From: an uncultured Methanobrevibacter sp.
GTDB taxonomy: Archaea > Methanobacteriota > Methanobacteria > Methanobacteriales > Methanobacteriaceae
Reading direction: 5' to 3'
Length of the DNA stretch: 64,000 nt
NCBI RefSeq assembly: GCF_902764455.1
Contig: NZ_CACWVY010000014.1
Coordinates: 1-64,000, forward strand
Positions 7,800 to 16,796 of this stretch are shown here, piece after piece; position 1 is the stretch's first letter, and each line of letters begins with the position of its first letter. Below the pieces are notes generated by a model. That model had not been told where the DNA came from and did no database searches. It saw nothing but the letters and a program-made list of their open reading frames with translations. The translations under genes and the position numbers were made by a program.

Positions 7800-7830
7800 A
7801 GTAATAAATATATAAACATTATTTATTACT
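7800..7830 (-). promoter_or_regulatory. dyad enclosing the TATA box of the FmdE-like gene
   Basis: AGTAATAAATA and TATTTATTACT are perfect 11-base inverted arms separated by 9 bases. On the minus strand the centre reads GTTTATATATT, a good archaeal TATA box. The transcript would begin about 35-40 bases before the FmdE-like ATG at 7740. An operator in this position would block TBP binding, consistent with repression by an unknown regulator. Confidence 0.55.
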
Positions 7831-8264
7831 GCATATATTAATAATTATATAATCAGTAATACTAATTTAATGATGTTCAAAAAATTAGTAAATACAATTA
7901 AATCTGTTTAGCAAAAATAAAAAAGTATTATTTTTAAAAAATAGATTTAAATTCTACTTTCAGAAATTCAGCTAATGAGAATACCCAAAAATTAAAAAAG
8001 ACGAAAGTATTACTAAATGAAAATTTAATAACTTTATAACAAAGTTAATGACCTTTAAATTTTAAAAAAAATAAAACCCTCTCATTAAAAAACATTTTAA
8101 TTATTATTTATTATCAAATGTTAAATATAACATTGTTAATACTATTATTTACGAACAAAAGCAAATTTAAGTAGATTAAAAAAAATCAAAATAAGAACAC
8201 CAGAAAATTTTATAGTAATCAAATAAAATATATTATAATATTAAATTAAAAAATGAGGCAAAAC
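7831..8264. other. AT-rich divergent promoter region
   Basis: About 430 bases separate the promoter of the FmdE-like gene from the plus-strand ligase gene. No coding sequence is credible. Near the right end AAAATATATTATAATATTAAATT could supply the TATA element for the ligase transcript. Several GTATTA/TAATAC words occur (near 7850, 7927 and 8006), similar to those before ribC, without a clear pattern. Confidence 0.45.
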
Positions 8265-9566
8265 ATGTTTTGGAATGAAAAAATAGAAACTATGCCAAGG
8301 CAAGACCTTGAAGAATTGCAATTAAAGAAACTTCAGGCTACTGTAAAAAGAGCATTTGACAAGATTCCATACTACAACAAAAGATATACAGAAGCTGAAG
8401 TGTTTCCTGAAGATATAGAAACTTTAAAAGATATCGAAAAACTTCCATTCATCACAAAAGATGATTTAAGGGAAAGCTATCCTTTCGGACTGTTTGCAGT
8501 TGATATCAAAGACATTAAAGAACTGCACTCCTCATCCGGAACCACAGGTAAACCGGTTGTATCAGGATATACAGATAAAGATTTGGACACCTGGGCTGAA
8601 ACTACCGCACGTGGCCTTACCATGATGGGGCTTGGAGAAGACGACATTCTTCAAAATACTCATGGATACGGAATGTTTACCGGAGGATTCGGTGTTCACT
8701 ACGGATGTCACAAAATTGGAGCTGCAATTATACCAATCTCAACAGGACAGACCAGAAGACAGATTGAAATCATGGAAGACTTTGGAACAACAGGACTTAT
8801 TTTTACTCCATCATACGGAATCCATATAGGAGAAGTAGCTTTGGATGATGGAATCGATCCAAAAGAGTTAGGAATTAAAGCCATCGGATTCGGAGCTGAA
8901 ATGTGGACTGAAGAAATCAGACAAAGAGTTGAAGAGTTATTCGGCTGTAAAGCATTCAACATCTACGGTTTGACTGAACTTATGGGACCGGGAGTAGGTG
9001 TCGAATGTGAAGCGCAGGAAGGTCTGCATATTGCCGAAGACATTTACTATCCTGAAATCATCGATTCAAATACCGGCAGAACATTAGGTGAAAACCAGCC
9101 TGGAGAACTTGTACTGACCAATTTAGAAAGGGAAGGAATGCCGGTAATCAGATTCAGAACAAAAGATTTAACCAAAATCACTTATGAAAAATGCAGCTGC
9201 GGAAGAACACATGCTAGAATGAGCAGAATTACAGGCAGATCTGATGATATGATTAAGGTTAAAGGAGTAGCTATTTTCCCATCACAAATTGAAAAAGCAT
9301 TGCTTAAAGCAGGTGATGTAGAGCCTCATTATTTAATTATAGTTACAAGACCTGGAACTTTAGACGAAATCGAAGTTAAAGTGGAAGCGTCACAGGACAT
9401 TTTCTTTGACGGCATTAAAGAAATGATGTCTGTTCAAGATAAAATCGGAAAATCAATCGAAAACGAAACAGGAATCAGAGTAAAAGTAACATTAGTAGAA
9501 CCAAAAACACTACCTAGATTCGAAGGAAAAGCTAAAAGAGTAATTGACGAGAGGAATTTACACTAG
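8265..9566 (+). CDS. paaK: phenylacetate-CoA ligase family enzyme
   Basis: The protein of about 433 residues belongs to the AMP-forming adenylate enzyme superfamily, PaaK branch. It has the phosphate-binding SSSGTTGKP at about 88-96, YGLTE near 235, and a C-terminal AMP-binding domain containing GRSDDMIKVKG. In methanogens such ligases activate aryl acids imported from outside, which indolepyruvate:ferredoxin oxidoreductase then reductively carboxylates to aromatic amino acid precursors. The ATG at 8265 has TGAGG six bases upstream and matches the usual FWNEKIE start. An ACT-domain gene follows 8 bases downstream. The exact aryl substrate is unknown. Confidence 0.85.
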   Translation: MFWNEKIETMPRQDLEELQLKKLQATVKRAFDKIPYYNKRYTEAEVFPEDIETLKDIEKLPFITKDDLRESYPFGLFAVDIKDIKELHSSSGTTGKPVVSGYTDKDLDTWAETTARGLTMMGLGEDDILQNTHGYGMFTGGFGVHYGCHKIGAAIIPISTGQTRRQIEIMEDFGTTGLIFTPSYGIHIGEVALDDGIDPKELGIKAIGFGAEMWTEEIRQRVEELFGCKAFNIYGLTELMGPGVGVECEAQEGLHIAEDIYYPEIIDSNTGRTLGENQPGELVLTNLEREGMPVIRFRTKDLTKITYEKCSCGRTHARMSRITGRSDDMIKVKGVAIFPSQIEKALLKAGDVEPHYLIIVTRPGTLDEIEVKVEASQDIFFDGIKEMMSVQDKIGKSIENETGIRVKVTLVEPKTLPRFEGKAKRVIDERNLH

Positions 9567-9574
9567 GTGATGAC

Positions 9575-10006
9575 ATGAAAATCAAACAATTATCAATATT
9601 TTTACAAAACAGAATGGGAAGCTTATCAAAACCTCTGGAAGTATTGTCCGCCAATGACATTAACATAAGAGCAATGTGCATGGCAGACACATCAGAGTTT
9701 GGTATTTTAAGACTTGTTGTAGACAATCCTTTAAAAGGAAAAGAGGTGCTAGAAGAAAATAACTTTTTGGTAAAGGTTACAGAAATTATCGGCGTTGAAA
9801 TGTTTGATGCACCTGGCGGACTTACAGATGTTTTAAAAATCATCAAAGACAATGAAATTGATTTGGAATATCTTTATGCATTTACCCACGAAAAAGAGAA
9901 TAAGGCTATTCTATTGCTTCACAGCGAAAATATAGATGAGTTAATTTCAGTGCTTGAAGCAAACAGCATCACTATCGTCTCATCCGACGAAGTTTACAAT
10001 TTATAA
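9575..10006 (+). CDS. tandem ACT-domain protein
   Basis: The 143-residue protein consists of two ACT-like ligand-binding domains, the first beginning IKQLSIFLQNRMGSL and the second near residue 70 (FDAPGGLTDVL). ACT pairs usually bind amino acids and regulate enzymes. AGGTGAT lies just before the ATG and only 8 bases separate it from the ligase stop, so it is the second gene of a two-gene operon. PaaK/ACT pairs recur in archaea, where the ACT protein probably senses an aromatic amino acid. That sensing role is inference. Confidence 0.82.
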   Translation: MKIKQLSIFLQNRMGSLSKPLEVLSANDINIRAMCMADTSEFGILRLVVDNPLKGKEVLEENNFLVKVTEIIGVEMFDAPGGLTDVLKIIKDNEIDLEYLYAFTHEKENKAILLLHSENIDELISVLEANSITIVSSDEVYNL

Positions 10007-10010
10007 AATT

Positions 10011-10056
10011 TGAGATATATTTTGGACATATCTCACAATTTCTATTTTTTCATTTT
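10011..10056 (+). terminator. terminator of the paaK-ACT operon
   Basis: TGAGATAT and ATATCTCA form a perfect 8-bp stem with a 9-base loop, 4 bases after the ACT stop codon, followed by T-rich sequence (TTTCTATTTTTTCATTTT). Confidence 0.7.
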
Positions 10057-10171
10057 ATATTAATTTGAATAATTTTAGTATTATTATTAAACAAAATAAC
10101 AATTTCACTTATTTTTTAAAAAAAATCATTGAATAATATCCCAAAAATTTGAAAATATTTAAATATATTTT

Positions 10172-10213
10172 AATATATAAAATAAATTATAACTATCATG
10201 AATAATCATGATT
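10172..10213 (+). promoter_or_regulatory. promoter of the SDR gene with overlapping palindrome
   Basis: A TATA-like element (AATATATAAAAT) lies about 25 bases upstream of two ATCATGA repeats. The second repeat forms the perfect palindrome AATCATGATT at 10204-10213, close to the predicted transcript start and 19 bases before the gene. It could be an operator. Confidence 0.4.
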
Positions 10214-10232
10214 GTTTAAAAAGGTGATTAAA

Positions 10233-10976
10233 ATGGGAAAACTGGACGGAAAAGTAGCAATTGTAACTGGAGCAACCTCAGGAATGGGTAGAGATTCAGC
10301 AAAATTATTTGCAAAAGAAGGAGCAAAAGTCGTAGTAACAGGAAGAAACGAAGAAAGAGCAAAAGCAGTAGTAGACGACATAATCGCTGACGGCGGTGAA
10401 GCAATATACGTAATCGTAGATATGGCCAACCTTGATGAAGTTCCAAAAGTATTTGAAGCAACAATGGAAAAATACGGAACCATAGACGTTCTATTCAACA
10501 ATGCAGGAATGTTATCCATGTCCCCATTGATGGACTTGACACTTGAAGAATGGAACAGAGTATTCAACGTTAATGTCACCTCCGCATTACTCCTGACACA
10601 ACTTGTCGCACCAGTAATGAAAGAAAAAGGAAAAGGAACCATTGTCAATACATGTTCTGTAGCATCTTTTGGAGCACACCACGGATTTGCAGCATATGTG
10701 GACAGTAAACATGCAATGATGGGATTAACCAGATCAATGGCATGGGAATTAGGTCCTGAAATCAGATGTAACGGTATTGCACCTGGACTTATCCACACAG
10801 CTATGGTAGACAGTATCGGAGGACCTGAAGCATTGCAGCAAATGATTGACCAATGCCCAGTAAAAAGATGCGGCCAGCCTGAAGACATTGCAAATCTTGC
10901 ATTGTTCCTTGCAAGTGATGACTCTTCATTTATTGACGGTCAAATCATCAAGGCAGACGGTGGATTTGAAATTTAA
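10233..10976 (+). CDS. short-chain dehydrogenase/reductase (FabG-like)
   Basis: The 247-residue protein is a classical SDR. The Rossmann motif TGATSGMG is at about 13-20, NNAG near 90, the catalytic Ser lies in CSVAS and the YVDSK pair (YxxxK) near 155. The end ...IIKADGGFEI is typical of the 3-oxoacyl-ACP reductase/glucose dehydrogenase group. Substrate cannot be assigned. The ATG at 10233 follows AGGTGATTAAA, so the upstream TTG in the longer frame is not the start. It stands alone with its own promoter and terminator. Confidence 0.85.
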   Translation: MGKLDGKVAIVTGATSGMGRDSAKLFAKEGAKVVVTGRNEERAKAVVDDIIADGGEAIYVIVDMANLDEVPKVFEATMEKYGTIDVLFNNAGMLSMSPLMDLTLEEWNRVFNVNVTSALLLTQLVAPVMKEKGKGTIVNTCSVASFGAHHGFAAYVDSKHAMMGLTRSMAWELGPEIRCNGIAPGLIHTAMVDSIGGPEALQQMIDQCPVKRCGQPEDIANLALFLASDDSSFIDGQIIKADGGFEI

Positions 10977-10992
10977 AACAAATATGTTACAC

Positions 10993-11046
10993 GGAAGTCA
11001 GAAAAAACCATCTGGCTTCCCATTAAATTAAACTACTTTTTTTAAA
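10993..11046 (+). terminator. terminator of the SDR gene
   Basis: GGAAGTCAGA and TCTGGCTTCC form a 10-bp stem with one G-U pair and an 8-base loop, followed by a T run. A/T runs to the right could serve mptG on the other strand. Confidence 0.65.
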
Positions 11047-11092
11047 AAATACGATAAATATACAAAAAATAATTAAAAAAAAAAGAGGAAAG

Positions 11093-12079
11093 TTATTTTT
11101 CAATAACGTATCCATGATTTTGAGCTTTAGTGACAAATACAGTACCGTTTTCACCGATAATTTCTTTTGTTTTTTCTACAATATCTGCATTTGACTCATC
11201 GAAAAATGTGTATAAAACCGGTCCAAAGGATGAAATACCCACACCATATGCTCCTGCCTCTTCAATAGCTTTCATTGTAGGCAGGTAACTTGCATCCAGT
11301 GAATGTTCCAATTTGTTGAATCCGACTTTTTGAAGTTCACTTACAGCCCATCCAAAGTTTTTAATATCTTTTTCAAGCATGAATGGAAGAAGATTCATTA
11401 AAATCAAGTGTGATACCTGTTCCACTTCTTCTTTAGGTATAGGACAATAAGTCTGGAAAACATCAACCTCATCGTCACCTTCAACATGCACTTCAATTTC
11501 AGGAATTGCAATTAAAATATTCCATTCTTCAGGAAAATCATATCTTGCAACCAAAGTTGCTGGTTTTGCTTTGGAAGCCCCTGAAGGTAAAAATAAAGGT
11601 TTATCTTCTTTACTATGTCCTCCATCTACAATAAATCCTCCTAAATCGTGAGTATATGTTCCAATACCAGAGGTTCCGCCTCTTCCAACAATACTGCTTA
11701 ATTCACGACTTTCAATTTCAATACCCATTGTTTCAGTTATCAAATGAGCAGTTGAAACTGCAATTTGAGTTCCGCTTCCAAAACCGGAATGCGGAGGATA
11801 TGTTTGATGAACAATAAATTTGAATCCTGAATCAATATCAAAATGTTCTACTGTTTTTTTGGCCGCATCAGGAATCTTTTCCTTACATTCCAAAATAGCT
11901 TCCTCATCTGTTACAGTATCTGCAAATTCAAGTTCGATTCCACTTTCAGTTTGCTCCACTTCAAGTACAAATTGAGGGTCTTGTAATGCAAGACCAATTC
12001 CACCATCGACTCTTCTATATGACCCGTTTAAATCAATCAGGGACATATGTATTCTTGAAGGTGCTTTAATAATCATCAT
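11093..12079 (-). CDS. mptG: beta-ribofuranosylaminobenzene 5'-phosphate synthase
   Basis: The enzyme condenses 4-hydroxybenzoate with PRPP, an early committed step of methanopterin synthesis. The 328-residue protein belongs to the GHMP-kinase fold. It begins MIIKAPSRIHMSLIDLNG, as RFAP synthases do, and has the glycine-rich PPHSGFGSGTQ loop near residue 115 and GRGGTSGIGTYTHDLGGF near 147. GGAAGTGAA precedes the start; either of two adjacent ATG codons may be used. It lies just downstream of the zinc amidohydrolase-like gene. Confidence 0.9.
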   Translation of the reverse strand: MMIIKAPSRIHMSLIDLNGSYRRVDGGIGLALQDPQFVLEVEQTESGIELEFADTVTDEEAILECKEKIPDAAKKTVEHFDIDSGFKFIVHQTYPPHSGFGSGTQIAVSTAHLITETMGIEIESRELSSIVGRGGTSGIGTYTHDLGGFIVDGGHSKEDKPLFLPSGASKAKPATLVARYDFPEEWNILIAIPEIEVHVEGDDEVDVFQTYCPIPKEEVEQVSHLILMNLLPFMLEKDIKNFGWAVSELQKVGFNKLEHSLDASYLPTMKAIEEAGAYGVGISSFGPVLYTFFDESNADIVEKTKEIIGENGTVFVTKAQNHGYVIEK

Positions 12080-12142
12080 TTCACTTCCATAAAATATATT
12101 CCTTATATATTTATGTATTTAAAAATATTTAATAGTTTAGGA

Positions 12143-12793
12143 TTAAAAATTTAAATTATCGACAACATCCACCAGTTTTTCTGCCAGTTTCAAGGTCAAA
12201 TCCATCGGTTCGTAAGAATAGCATTCATAGACAATAGTGGCAATTCCTGCTTTGGATGTCGGTTCTGTAATATATGGAGGGCTTGATCTAAATTCAGGAG
12301 CATAATAAATAATTTCATCAATATTATCCAATATTTCATTCATGAATTTAGAAGATTTTTCATCAAAACCCGGTGCAAAAACAAAATTGGTAATCTTATA
12401 CTCTCCAGGACCTTTAGAACCTCTGTTGGAGTGAATATCTAAAAACAAATCATATTTTTTATTGATAATGTCATCACGAATGAATTCCTGAGCCAAAAGC
12501 TGGCCTTCAAGTCTTCCTTCAGTTTCACTGTTTTTATCCAAAACGTTAATGTTATAAATATAATAACAGTATTTCAAATCATTTTTTGAAGTTAATTTTT
12601 CAAATAGGGCTCTGTGGGATTTGCTCTCAAGAGGATGCATTCCAATTACATAAGCTATTTTGACTTTTGAATCTGCATCGCCAAAAGGACCATGAATATG
12701 CACACTGCCCAATTCATTTTCTCCAATTAATTCAGCTTCATATTCAGTTGAATCGATTTGTGCTTCACTTGTGGGCTCTTCTGGATAATCCAT
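12143..12793 (-). CDS. putative M14/AstE-like zinc amidohydrolase
   Basis: The 216-residue protein shows HPLES near residue 72 and DIHSN near 122, fitting the HxxE...H zinc site of carboxypeptidase A/succinylglutamate desuccinylase folds. A late glutamate (VYECY) is a candidate general base. The N-terminus is acidic and poorly conserved-looking. It is shorter than typical AstE enzymes. Substrate is unknown; a small acylated or peptide compound is a guess. It is transcribed between ferritin and mptG. Confidence 0.6.
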   Translation of the reverse strand: MDYPEEPTSEAQIDSTEYEAELIGENELGSVHIHGPFGDADSKVKIAYVIGMHPLESKSHRALFEKLTSKNDLKYCYYIYNINVLDKNSETEGRLEGQLLAQEFIRDDIINKKYDLFLDIHSNRGSKGPGEYKITNFVFAPGFDEKSSKFMNEILDNIDEIIYYAPEFRSSPPYITEPTSKAGIATIVYECYSYEPMDLTLKLAEKLVDVVDNLNF

Positions 12794-12832
12794 TTTTACA
12801 CCAAAAAAAAATAAGTTTAGACTAGATAGAAT

Positions 12833-13333
12833 CTAGTCTTCGGAAGGTGATCTTTCACCTAATTCTTTGTTTAATTCATATATTAATCTGTTATCGCCGT
12901 CAGCTAATTTAGCTTTTGCGAGTAATTCCATTGCGTTTTCTTCTTCTTCGACTTGTTCTTCAACAAACCATTGCAAGAAGTTGTTGGTAGCATGGTCTTT
13001 TTCTTCAATAGCTAAGTTAACTAAATCGTTGATAAGGCCTGTTACCATTTTTTCATGTTCAAGTACATGTTCAAAAGCTGCAAGTGGAGAATCCCATTCA
13101 GTTTGTGGTCCGTCAATTGCAGTTAATGTTACAGAAGCGCCTCTTCTGATAATGTAGTCATAGAATTTCATTCCATGTTCTAATTCTTCTTCTGCTTGTA
13201 CTCTCATCCAGTTAGCAAATCCTGCTAAATCTTCATCTTCAAAGTAAGCTGCCATGGATAAGTATAAATATCCTGAGTAAACTTCGGCATTTAACTGTCC
13301 ATTTAAAGCTTTTTCCATTTTTTCAGATACCAT
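12833..13333 (-). CDS. ftn: ferritin (non-haem iron storage protein)
   Basis: The 166-residue protein is a full-length bacterial/archaeal ferritin. Ferroxidase centre residues are visible in helix A ([11 protein letters not shown]), helix B ([13 protein letters not shown]) and helix C ([12 protein letters not shown]). Ferritins oxidise Fe2+ with O2 or H2O2 and store it in a 24-subunit shell, useful for oxygen detoxification in an anaerobe. GGTGATATTTA precedes the ATG. It is divergent from nudC and followed by the amidohydrolase-like gene. Confidence 0.93.
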   Translation of the reverse strand: MVSEKMEKALNGQLNAEVYSGYLYLSMAAYFEDEDLAGFANWMRVQAEEELEHGMKFYDYIIRRGASVTLTAIDGPQTEWDSPLAAFEHVLEHEKMVTGLINDLVNLAIEEKDHATNNFLQWFVEEQVEEEENAMELLAKAKLADGDNRLIYELNKELGERSPSED

Positions 13334-13390
13334 TAAATATCACCAATATAATTTTGTTTCTGATTGAATATAAAACCTACTACAACTTTT

Positions 13391-13420
13391 ATTTATAAAA
13401 AAAATATACTTATAAATATG
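13391..13420 (+). promoter_or_regulatory. TATA box of a probably leaderless nudC transcript
   Basis: TTTATAAAA begins about 26 bases before the ATG at 13418, and no ribosome binding site precedes that ATG. This spacing predicts that transcription starts at or next to the start codon. Confidence 0.5.
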
Positions 13421-14215
13421 ATAGAAAAATCCCTTTATGAAAATTACACAATCGGCTTTGACGAAACTGTTACACCGGAAAGTGAAGATTACCTCTTTGT
13501 ATTTAATGAAAACAGAGAATTATACCTGGATGAAAATAAAAAATTGTCAAAGTCGCTTGACAGTTTTAATGTTAATTTTTGTTTTTATATTGGGGATTAT
13601 AAAGATGTTAAAGCATTTGTCGTTAATGTTAAAAGTGATGAAAGTTTTTATGATTTAAGGGAAGTCTATGAGTTTGACCATGATCTGTACCATATTGCCG
13701 GAAAGGCCGTTTTGGTAAACGACTGGTATATATCACACAGGTTTTGCGGCAGATGCGGATGTGAAACTCAAATAGATGAAAAGGACATGATGTTAAAGTG
13801 CCCTTCATGCGGTCAGGTGCACTATCCCCGCATCGCTCCTGCAATTATTGTGGCTATCAGAAATGCAGACAAACTGCTCATGGCAAAACACAGCTACCAT
13901 GACAACATAAGATATGCTCTGATAGCAGGTTTTGTAGAGCCTGGCGAAGCTATTGAAGAAGCTGTCAAAAGGGAAGTCCTGGAAGAGGTCGGAATTAAAA
14001 TTAAAAATCTGGAATATAAACGAAGCCAGTCCTGGCCGTTTCCTAATTCATTAATGCTTGGATTTACCGCAGAATATGAATCCGGCGATATTAAAGTTGA
14101 CGGCGATGAAATTCTAAAGGCAAAATGGTTTAAAAAAGATGAAATAATCAGATACGGATCCGACATCAGCATTTCCGACTGGCTGATTCAAGATTTTATC
14201 GATTCTGTCGAATAA
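13418..14215 (+). CDS. nudC: NudC-like NAD(H) pyrophosphatase (Nudix)
   Basis: The protein of about 265 residues has an N-terminal variable domain, a zinc ribbon (CGRCG...CPSCG) at about 112-136 and a Nudix box fitting GX5EX7REVLEEVG near 175-195. SQSWPFPNSLMLGF after the box is the SQPWPFPxS motif typical of NADH diphosphatases. NudC hydrolyses NAD(H) and removes NAD caps from RNA in bacteria; archaeal activity is inferred. The ATG at 13418 is preferred over an upstream TTG because a TATA box sits at leaderless distance. Confidence 0.88.
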   Translation: MIEKSLYENYTIGFDETVTPESEDYLFVFNENRELYLDENKKLSKSLDSFNVNFCFYIGDYKDVKAFVVNVKSDESFYDLREVYEFDHDLYHIAGKAVLVNDWYISHRFCGRCGCETQIDEKDMMLKCPSCGQVHYPRIAPAIIVAIRNADKLLMAKHSYHDNIRYALIAGFVEPGEAIEEAVKREVLEEVGIKIKNLEYKRSQSWPFPNSLMLGFTAEYESGDIKVDGDEILKAKWFKKDEIIRYGSDISISDWLIQDFIDSVE

Positions 14216-14279
14216 TTTAATCTAAAAAAATAACCAGTTAGACCAAATTACTAATATCAGTTTTTACAGAAATTACAGT

Positions 14280-15605
14280 ATGATTTATAAAAAATCAATA
14301 ATCATATTTTTATCATTAATAATTGTATTTACTGCAGTTTCTGCCGTAAGTGCAGCCGAATTAAATGATACTTCAATTGATGAACCAGTAGGTTTATCTG
14401 ATAAAGACAGTGGAATACTCTCTGTCAGTGACAATGAAAAGCTTTCAGGAGGCCAAGCCCAGGTGAAAGATGAAAACATGTCACTTAAGATTTCTTCAAC
14501 AGGAGATTTCTACGGAGAAACTAAACTGCATGTCTCCCTAATCAGTTCAAAGGATAATAGGGGTATTGCAGACGAAAATGTTTGGATTTTTGTAAACAAT
14601 AACTTTTGGGACAGCTTCACTACAGGTTCAGATGGAAAAATTGACATTGATTTCAAAAGAATGCCTGGAACCTATTTCATTAAGGCACAGCTGGAGGATT
14701 ATGATTTGGAAACCCCTAATTTTTCATTTGGAATCAATGGAATTTCAACAAATTTTGAACTTAAACAGACAAGCGCATACTACAAGGATACACAGTTAGT
14801 ATTCAAATTGACAAATATGAATACCAAAAAGGGACTTGCAAATGAGCAGATTGACGTCAGGTTTTCAAACGGCAAAACTGCAACATTGAAAACCAATTCA
14901 AAAGGAATAGCTACTTATGATGTTCCTTTCAATCCTGGAACATATAGCGTTACTGCAAAAACCCATTCCAAATATATTTACAGCAATTCAGTGACATTAA
15001 AAAATTTCATTATAGGCAAAACTTATCTGGCATTCACCCCAGTCAAATTATCCACTTCATACGGTTCAGGTAAATGCTTCACTGTTAAAGTTAAAAATAT
15101 GTATACAAAACATCCTATGAAGGGTGTAAAACTTAAATTAAAGGTTTATACTGGAAAAAGCTACAAGGCTTACAGTGTTACAACCGATTCAAAAGGTGTT
15201 GCAAGATTTGATGTTTCCACATTATCAATCGGAACACATAAAGTTACAATCAATAACGCCAACAAAAATATGGGCGGTTTTGAAAAAACCAGTTCAATAA
15301 CTCTGACAAAAGCAAAATTAAGCATTACAGCTCCAAAAATCACCTCAAATCATACAGGCACTTCAACATTTAAGATTACCATTAAAAATAAGCAAACAAA
15401 AAAAGCAATGAGCAACGTTAAAGCAACAATAAAAGTTTGGAGCGGAAAAAACTACAAAACAATTACTGTAAAAACAAATAAAAACGGTCAGGCCAGCATT
15501 TCAACCGAAGGGTTGGATATTGCAAGCCACAACGTTGATATTACTGTTCCTCAAACATCAAAAATCAGTAAGGCAACAGCAAAAAGTACAATTTTAATTA
15601 TTTAA
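14280..15605 (+). CDS. secreted Ig-like repeat surface protein (adhesin-like)
   Basis: The 441-residue protein starts with a signal peptide (KKSIIIFLSLIIVFTAVSAVSAA). Four beta-rich repeats of about 90 residues follow, each with a phrase like KGIATYDV/KGVARFDV/NGQASIST and LxTxSxGxxxF, as in Big_1/invasin-type and archaeal adhesin-like proteins. Lys/Thr-rich tails are typical of Methanobrevibacter surface proteins. No C-terminal transmembrane helix or sorting signal is seen, so retention may be through the wall. No clear ribosome binding site precedes the ATG. Confidence 0.75.
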   Translation: MIYKKSIIIFLSLIIVFTAVSAVSAAELNDTSIDEPVGLSDKDSGILSVSDNEKLSGGQAQVKDENMSLKISSTGDFYGETKLHVSLISSKDNRGIADENVWIFVNNNFWDSFTTGSDGKIDIDFKRMPGTYFIKAQLEDYDLETPNFSFGINGISTNFELKQTSAYYKDTQLVFKLTNMNTKKGLANEQIDVRFSNGKTATLKTNSKGIATYDVPFNPGTYSVTAKTHSKYIYSNSVTLKNFIIGKTYLAFTPVKLSTSYGSGKCFTVKVKNMYTKHPMKGVKLKLKVYTGKSYKAYSVTTDSKGVARFDVSTLSIGTHKVTINNANKNMGGFEKTSSITLTKAKLSITAPKITSNHTGTSTFKITIKNKQTKKAMSNVKATIKVWSGKNYKTITVKTNKNGQASISTEGLDIASHNVDITVPQTSKISKATAKSTILII

Positions 15606-15606
15606 A

Positions 15607-15630
15607 TGGTTTGTATATAACTACAAACCA
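15607..15630. terminator. bidirectional hairpin between convergent genes
   Basis: TGGTTTGTA and TACAAACCA form a perfect 9-bp stem with a 6-base loop, directly after the surface-protein stop and overlapping the last codons of the MalY-like gene. It could end both transcripts. Confidence 0.6.
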
Positions 15631-16796
15631 CCACTTATATTTTTTAAAGCTATTACACCTGCTTTTAGACGTCTTAAACCATCAACTAATAATTCCTGAG
15701 GACATGCAATATTCATTCTCAAAAATTCTTTTCCACATTCTCCGAAATCGTGTCCTGCAGACAAAAACAGTCCCTGATTTGTTCTTAAAAATTCACGCAA
15801 AACCTTTGAGTGAGCATTCAGCGCAGAACAGTCAAGCCATAAAAGATATGTTGCGTCGCATGGAACCAATTTTACTATAGGCAGTTCATTGGCAAGATAA
15901 TCCTTAACAATCTGTTTGTTTTCATATAATACCTGTCTTAGCTCATCAAGCCAATCTTCAGACTTACTGTAAGCTGCGATAACAGCAGCAGTTGCAAAGA
16001 CATTGCATGAATCAGAATTGTCCACATGCATCTGAGTTTTAATCTTATCCATCAAATCAGAGTTTTTAGTGTGAACAATGGAACTTTGAAATCCTGCAAT
16101 ATTAAATGATTTTGAAGGAGAAAGACATGTAATCGCTTTATCATATTCAAATGAAGTTTCAAAGGGATTGTATTTGACACCAGGATCAGTCAAATCACAG
16201 TGAATTTCATCAGAAATCAAAATCACGTCATGCTTTTTGCATAGCTTTCCTATTTCGGCCAAATCCTCTTTAGACCAGATTTTACCAATAGGATTGTGAG
16301 GATTGCAAAGTATCATCATTTTGACTTTGGAGAGCTTTTCATCCAAATCATCAAAATCAATGCGATATTTGTCATTTTCATATATTAATTCATTTTCCAG
16401 GACTTTTCTGTTGTTGTCTTCAATAACATAATAGAAAACATGATATACAGGTGACTGAATCAGGATTTCATCGCCTTCATCGGTTAGGCACCTTATCATC
16501 GATGAGATTGACGGCATTACTCCGATTGAGTATAGCATGTTTTCTTTTGACATGTTAAAGCCATACCTGGAATCCCACCAGTTAATGTAGGCTTCAAACA
16601 GCTCATCGGGAACAATTGTGTAGCCGTATATGGGATGGGATGCCCTTTTTTGAATAGCATTCTCAATAGCCGGAGCTACCCTAAAGTCCATATCCGCTAC
16701 CCACATAGGCAAATCATCATCAAATAAATCCCATTTCAGACAATTTGTATCGTGCCTGTCAATGACACTTTTAAAGTCATAGCTAGTATTTTTCAT
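15621..16796 (-). CDS. MalY/PatB-family PLP-dependent C-S lyase/aminotransferase
   Basis: The protein of about 391 residues begins MKNTSYDFKSVIDR and has LPMWVADMDF near residue 30, both hallmarks of the MalY/PatB family. It also has NPHNPIGKIWSKEDL, the DEIHCDL strand and SPSKSFNIAG, in which Lys binds pyridoxal phosphate. Members cleave cystathionine or cysteine (beta-lyase) and can transaminate. The start overlaps the end of the nitroreductase gene by 14 bases, so the two are co-translated. The longer frame extends inside the neighbour and is rejected. Confidence 0.85.
   Translation of the reverse strand: MKNTSYDFKSVIDRHDTNCLKWDLFDDDLPMWVADMDFRVAPAIENAIQKRASHPIYGYTIVPDELFEAYINWWDSRYGFNMSKENMLYSIGVMPSISSMIRCLTDEGDEILIQSPVYHVFYYVIEDNNRKVLENELIYENDKYRIDFDDLDEKLSKVKMMILCNPHNPIGKIWSKEDLAEIGKLCKKHDVILISDEIHCDLTDPGVKYNPFETSFEYDKAITCLSPSKSFNIAGFQSSIVHTKNSDLMDKIKTQMHVDNSDSCNVFATAAVIAAYSKSEDWLDELRQVLYENKQIVKDYLANELPIVKLVPCDATYLLWLDCSALNAHSKVLREFLRTNQGLFLSAGHDFGECGKEFLRMNIACPQELLVDGLRRLKAGVIALKNISGGL

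Noticed and set aside
15611-15880. Plus-strand frame after the Ig-like protein
   Set aside because: It is antisense to the MalY-like gene end and has biased His/Leu composition typical of shadow frames.
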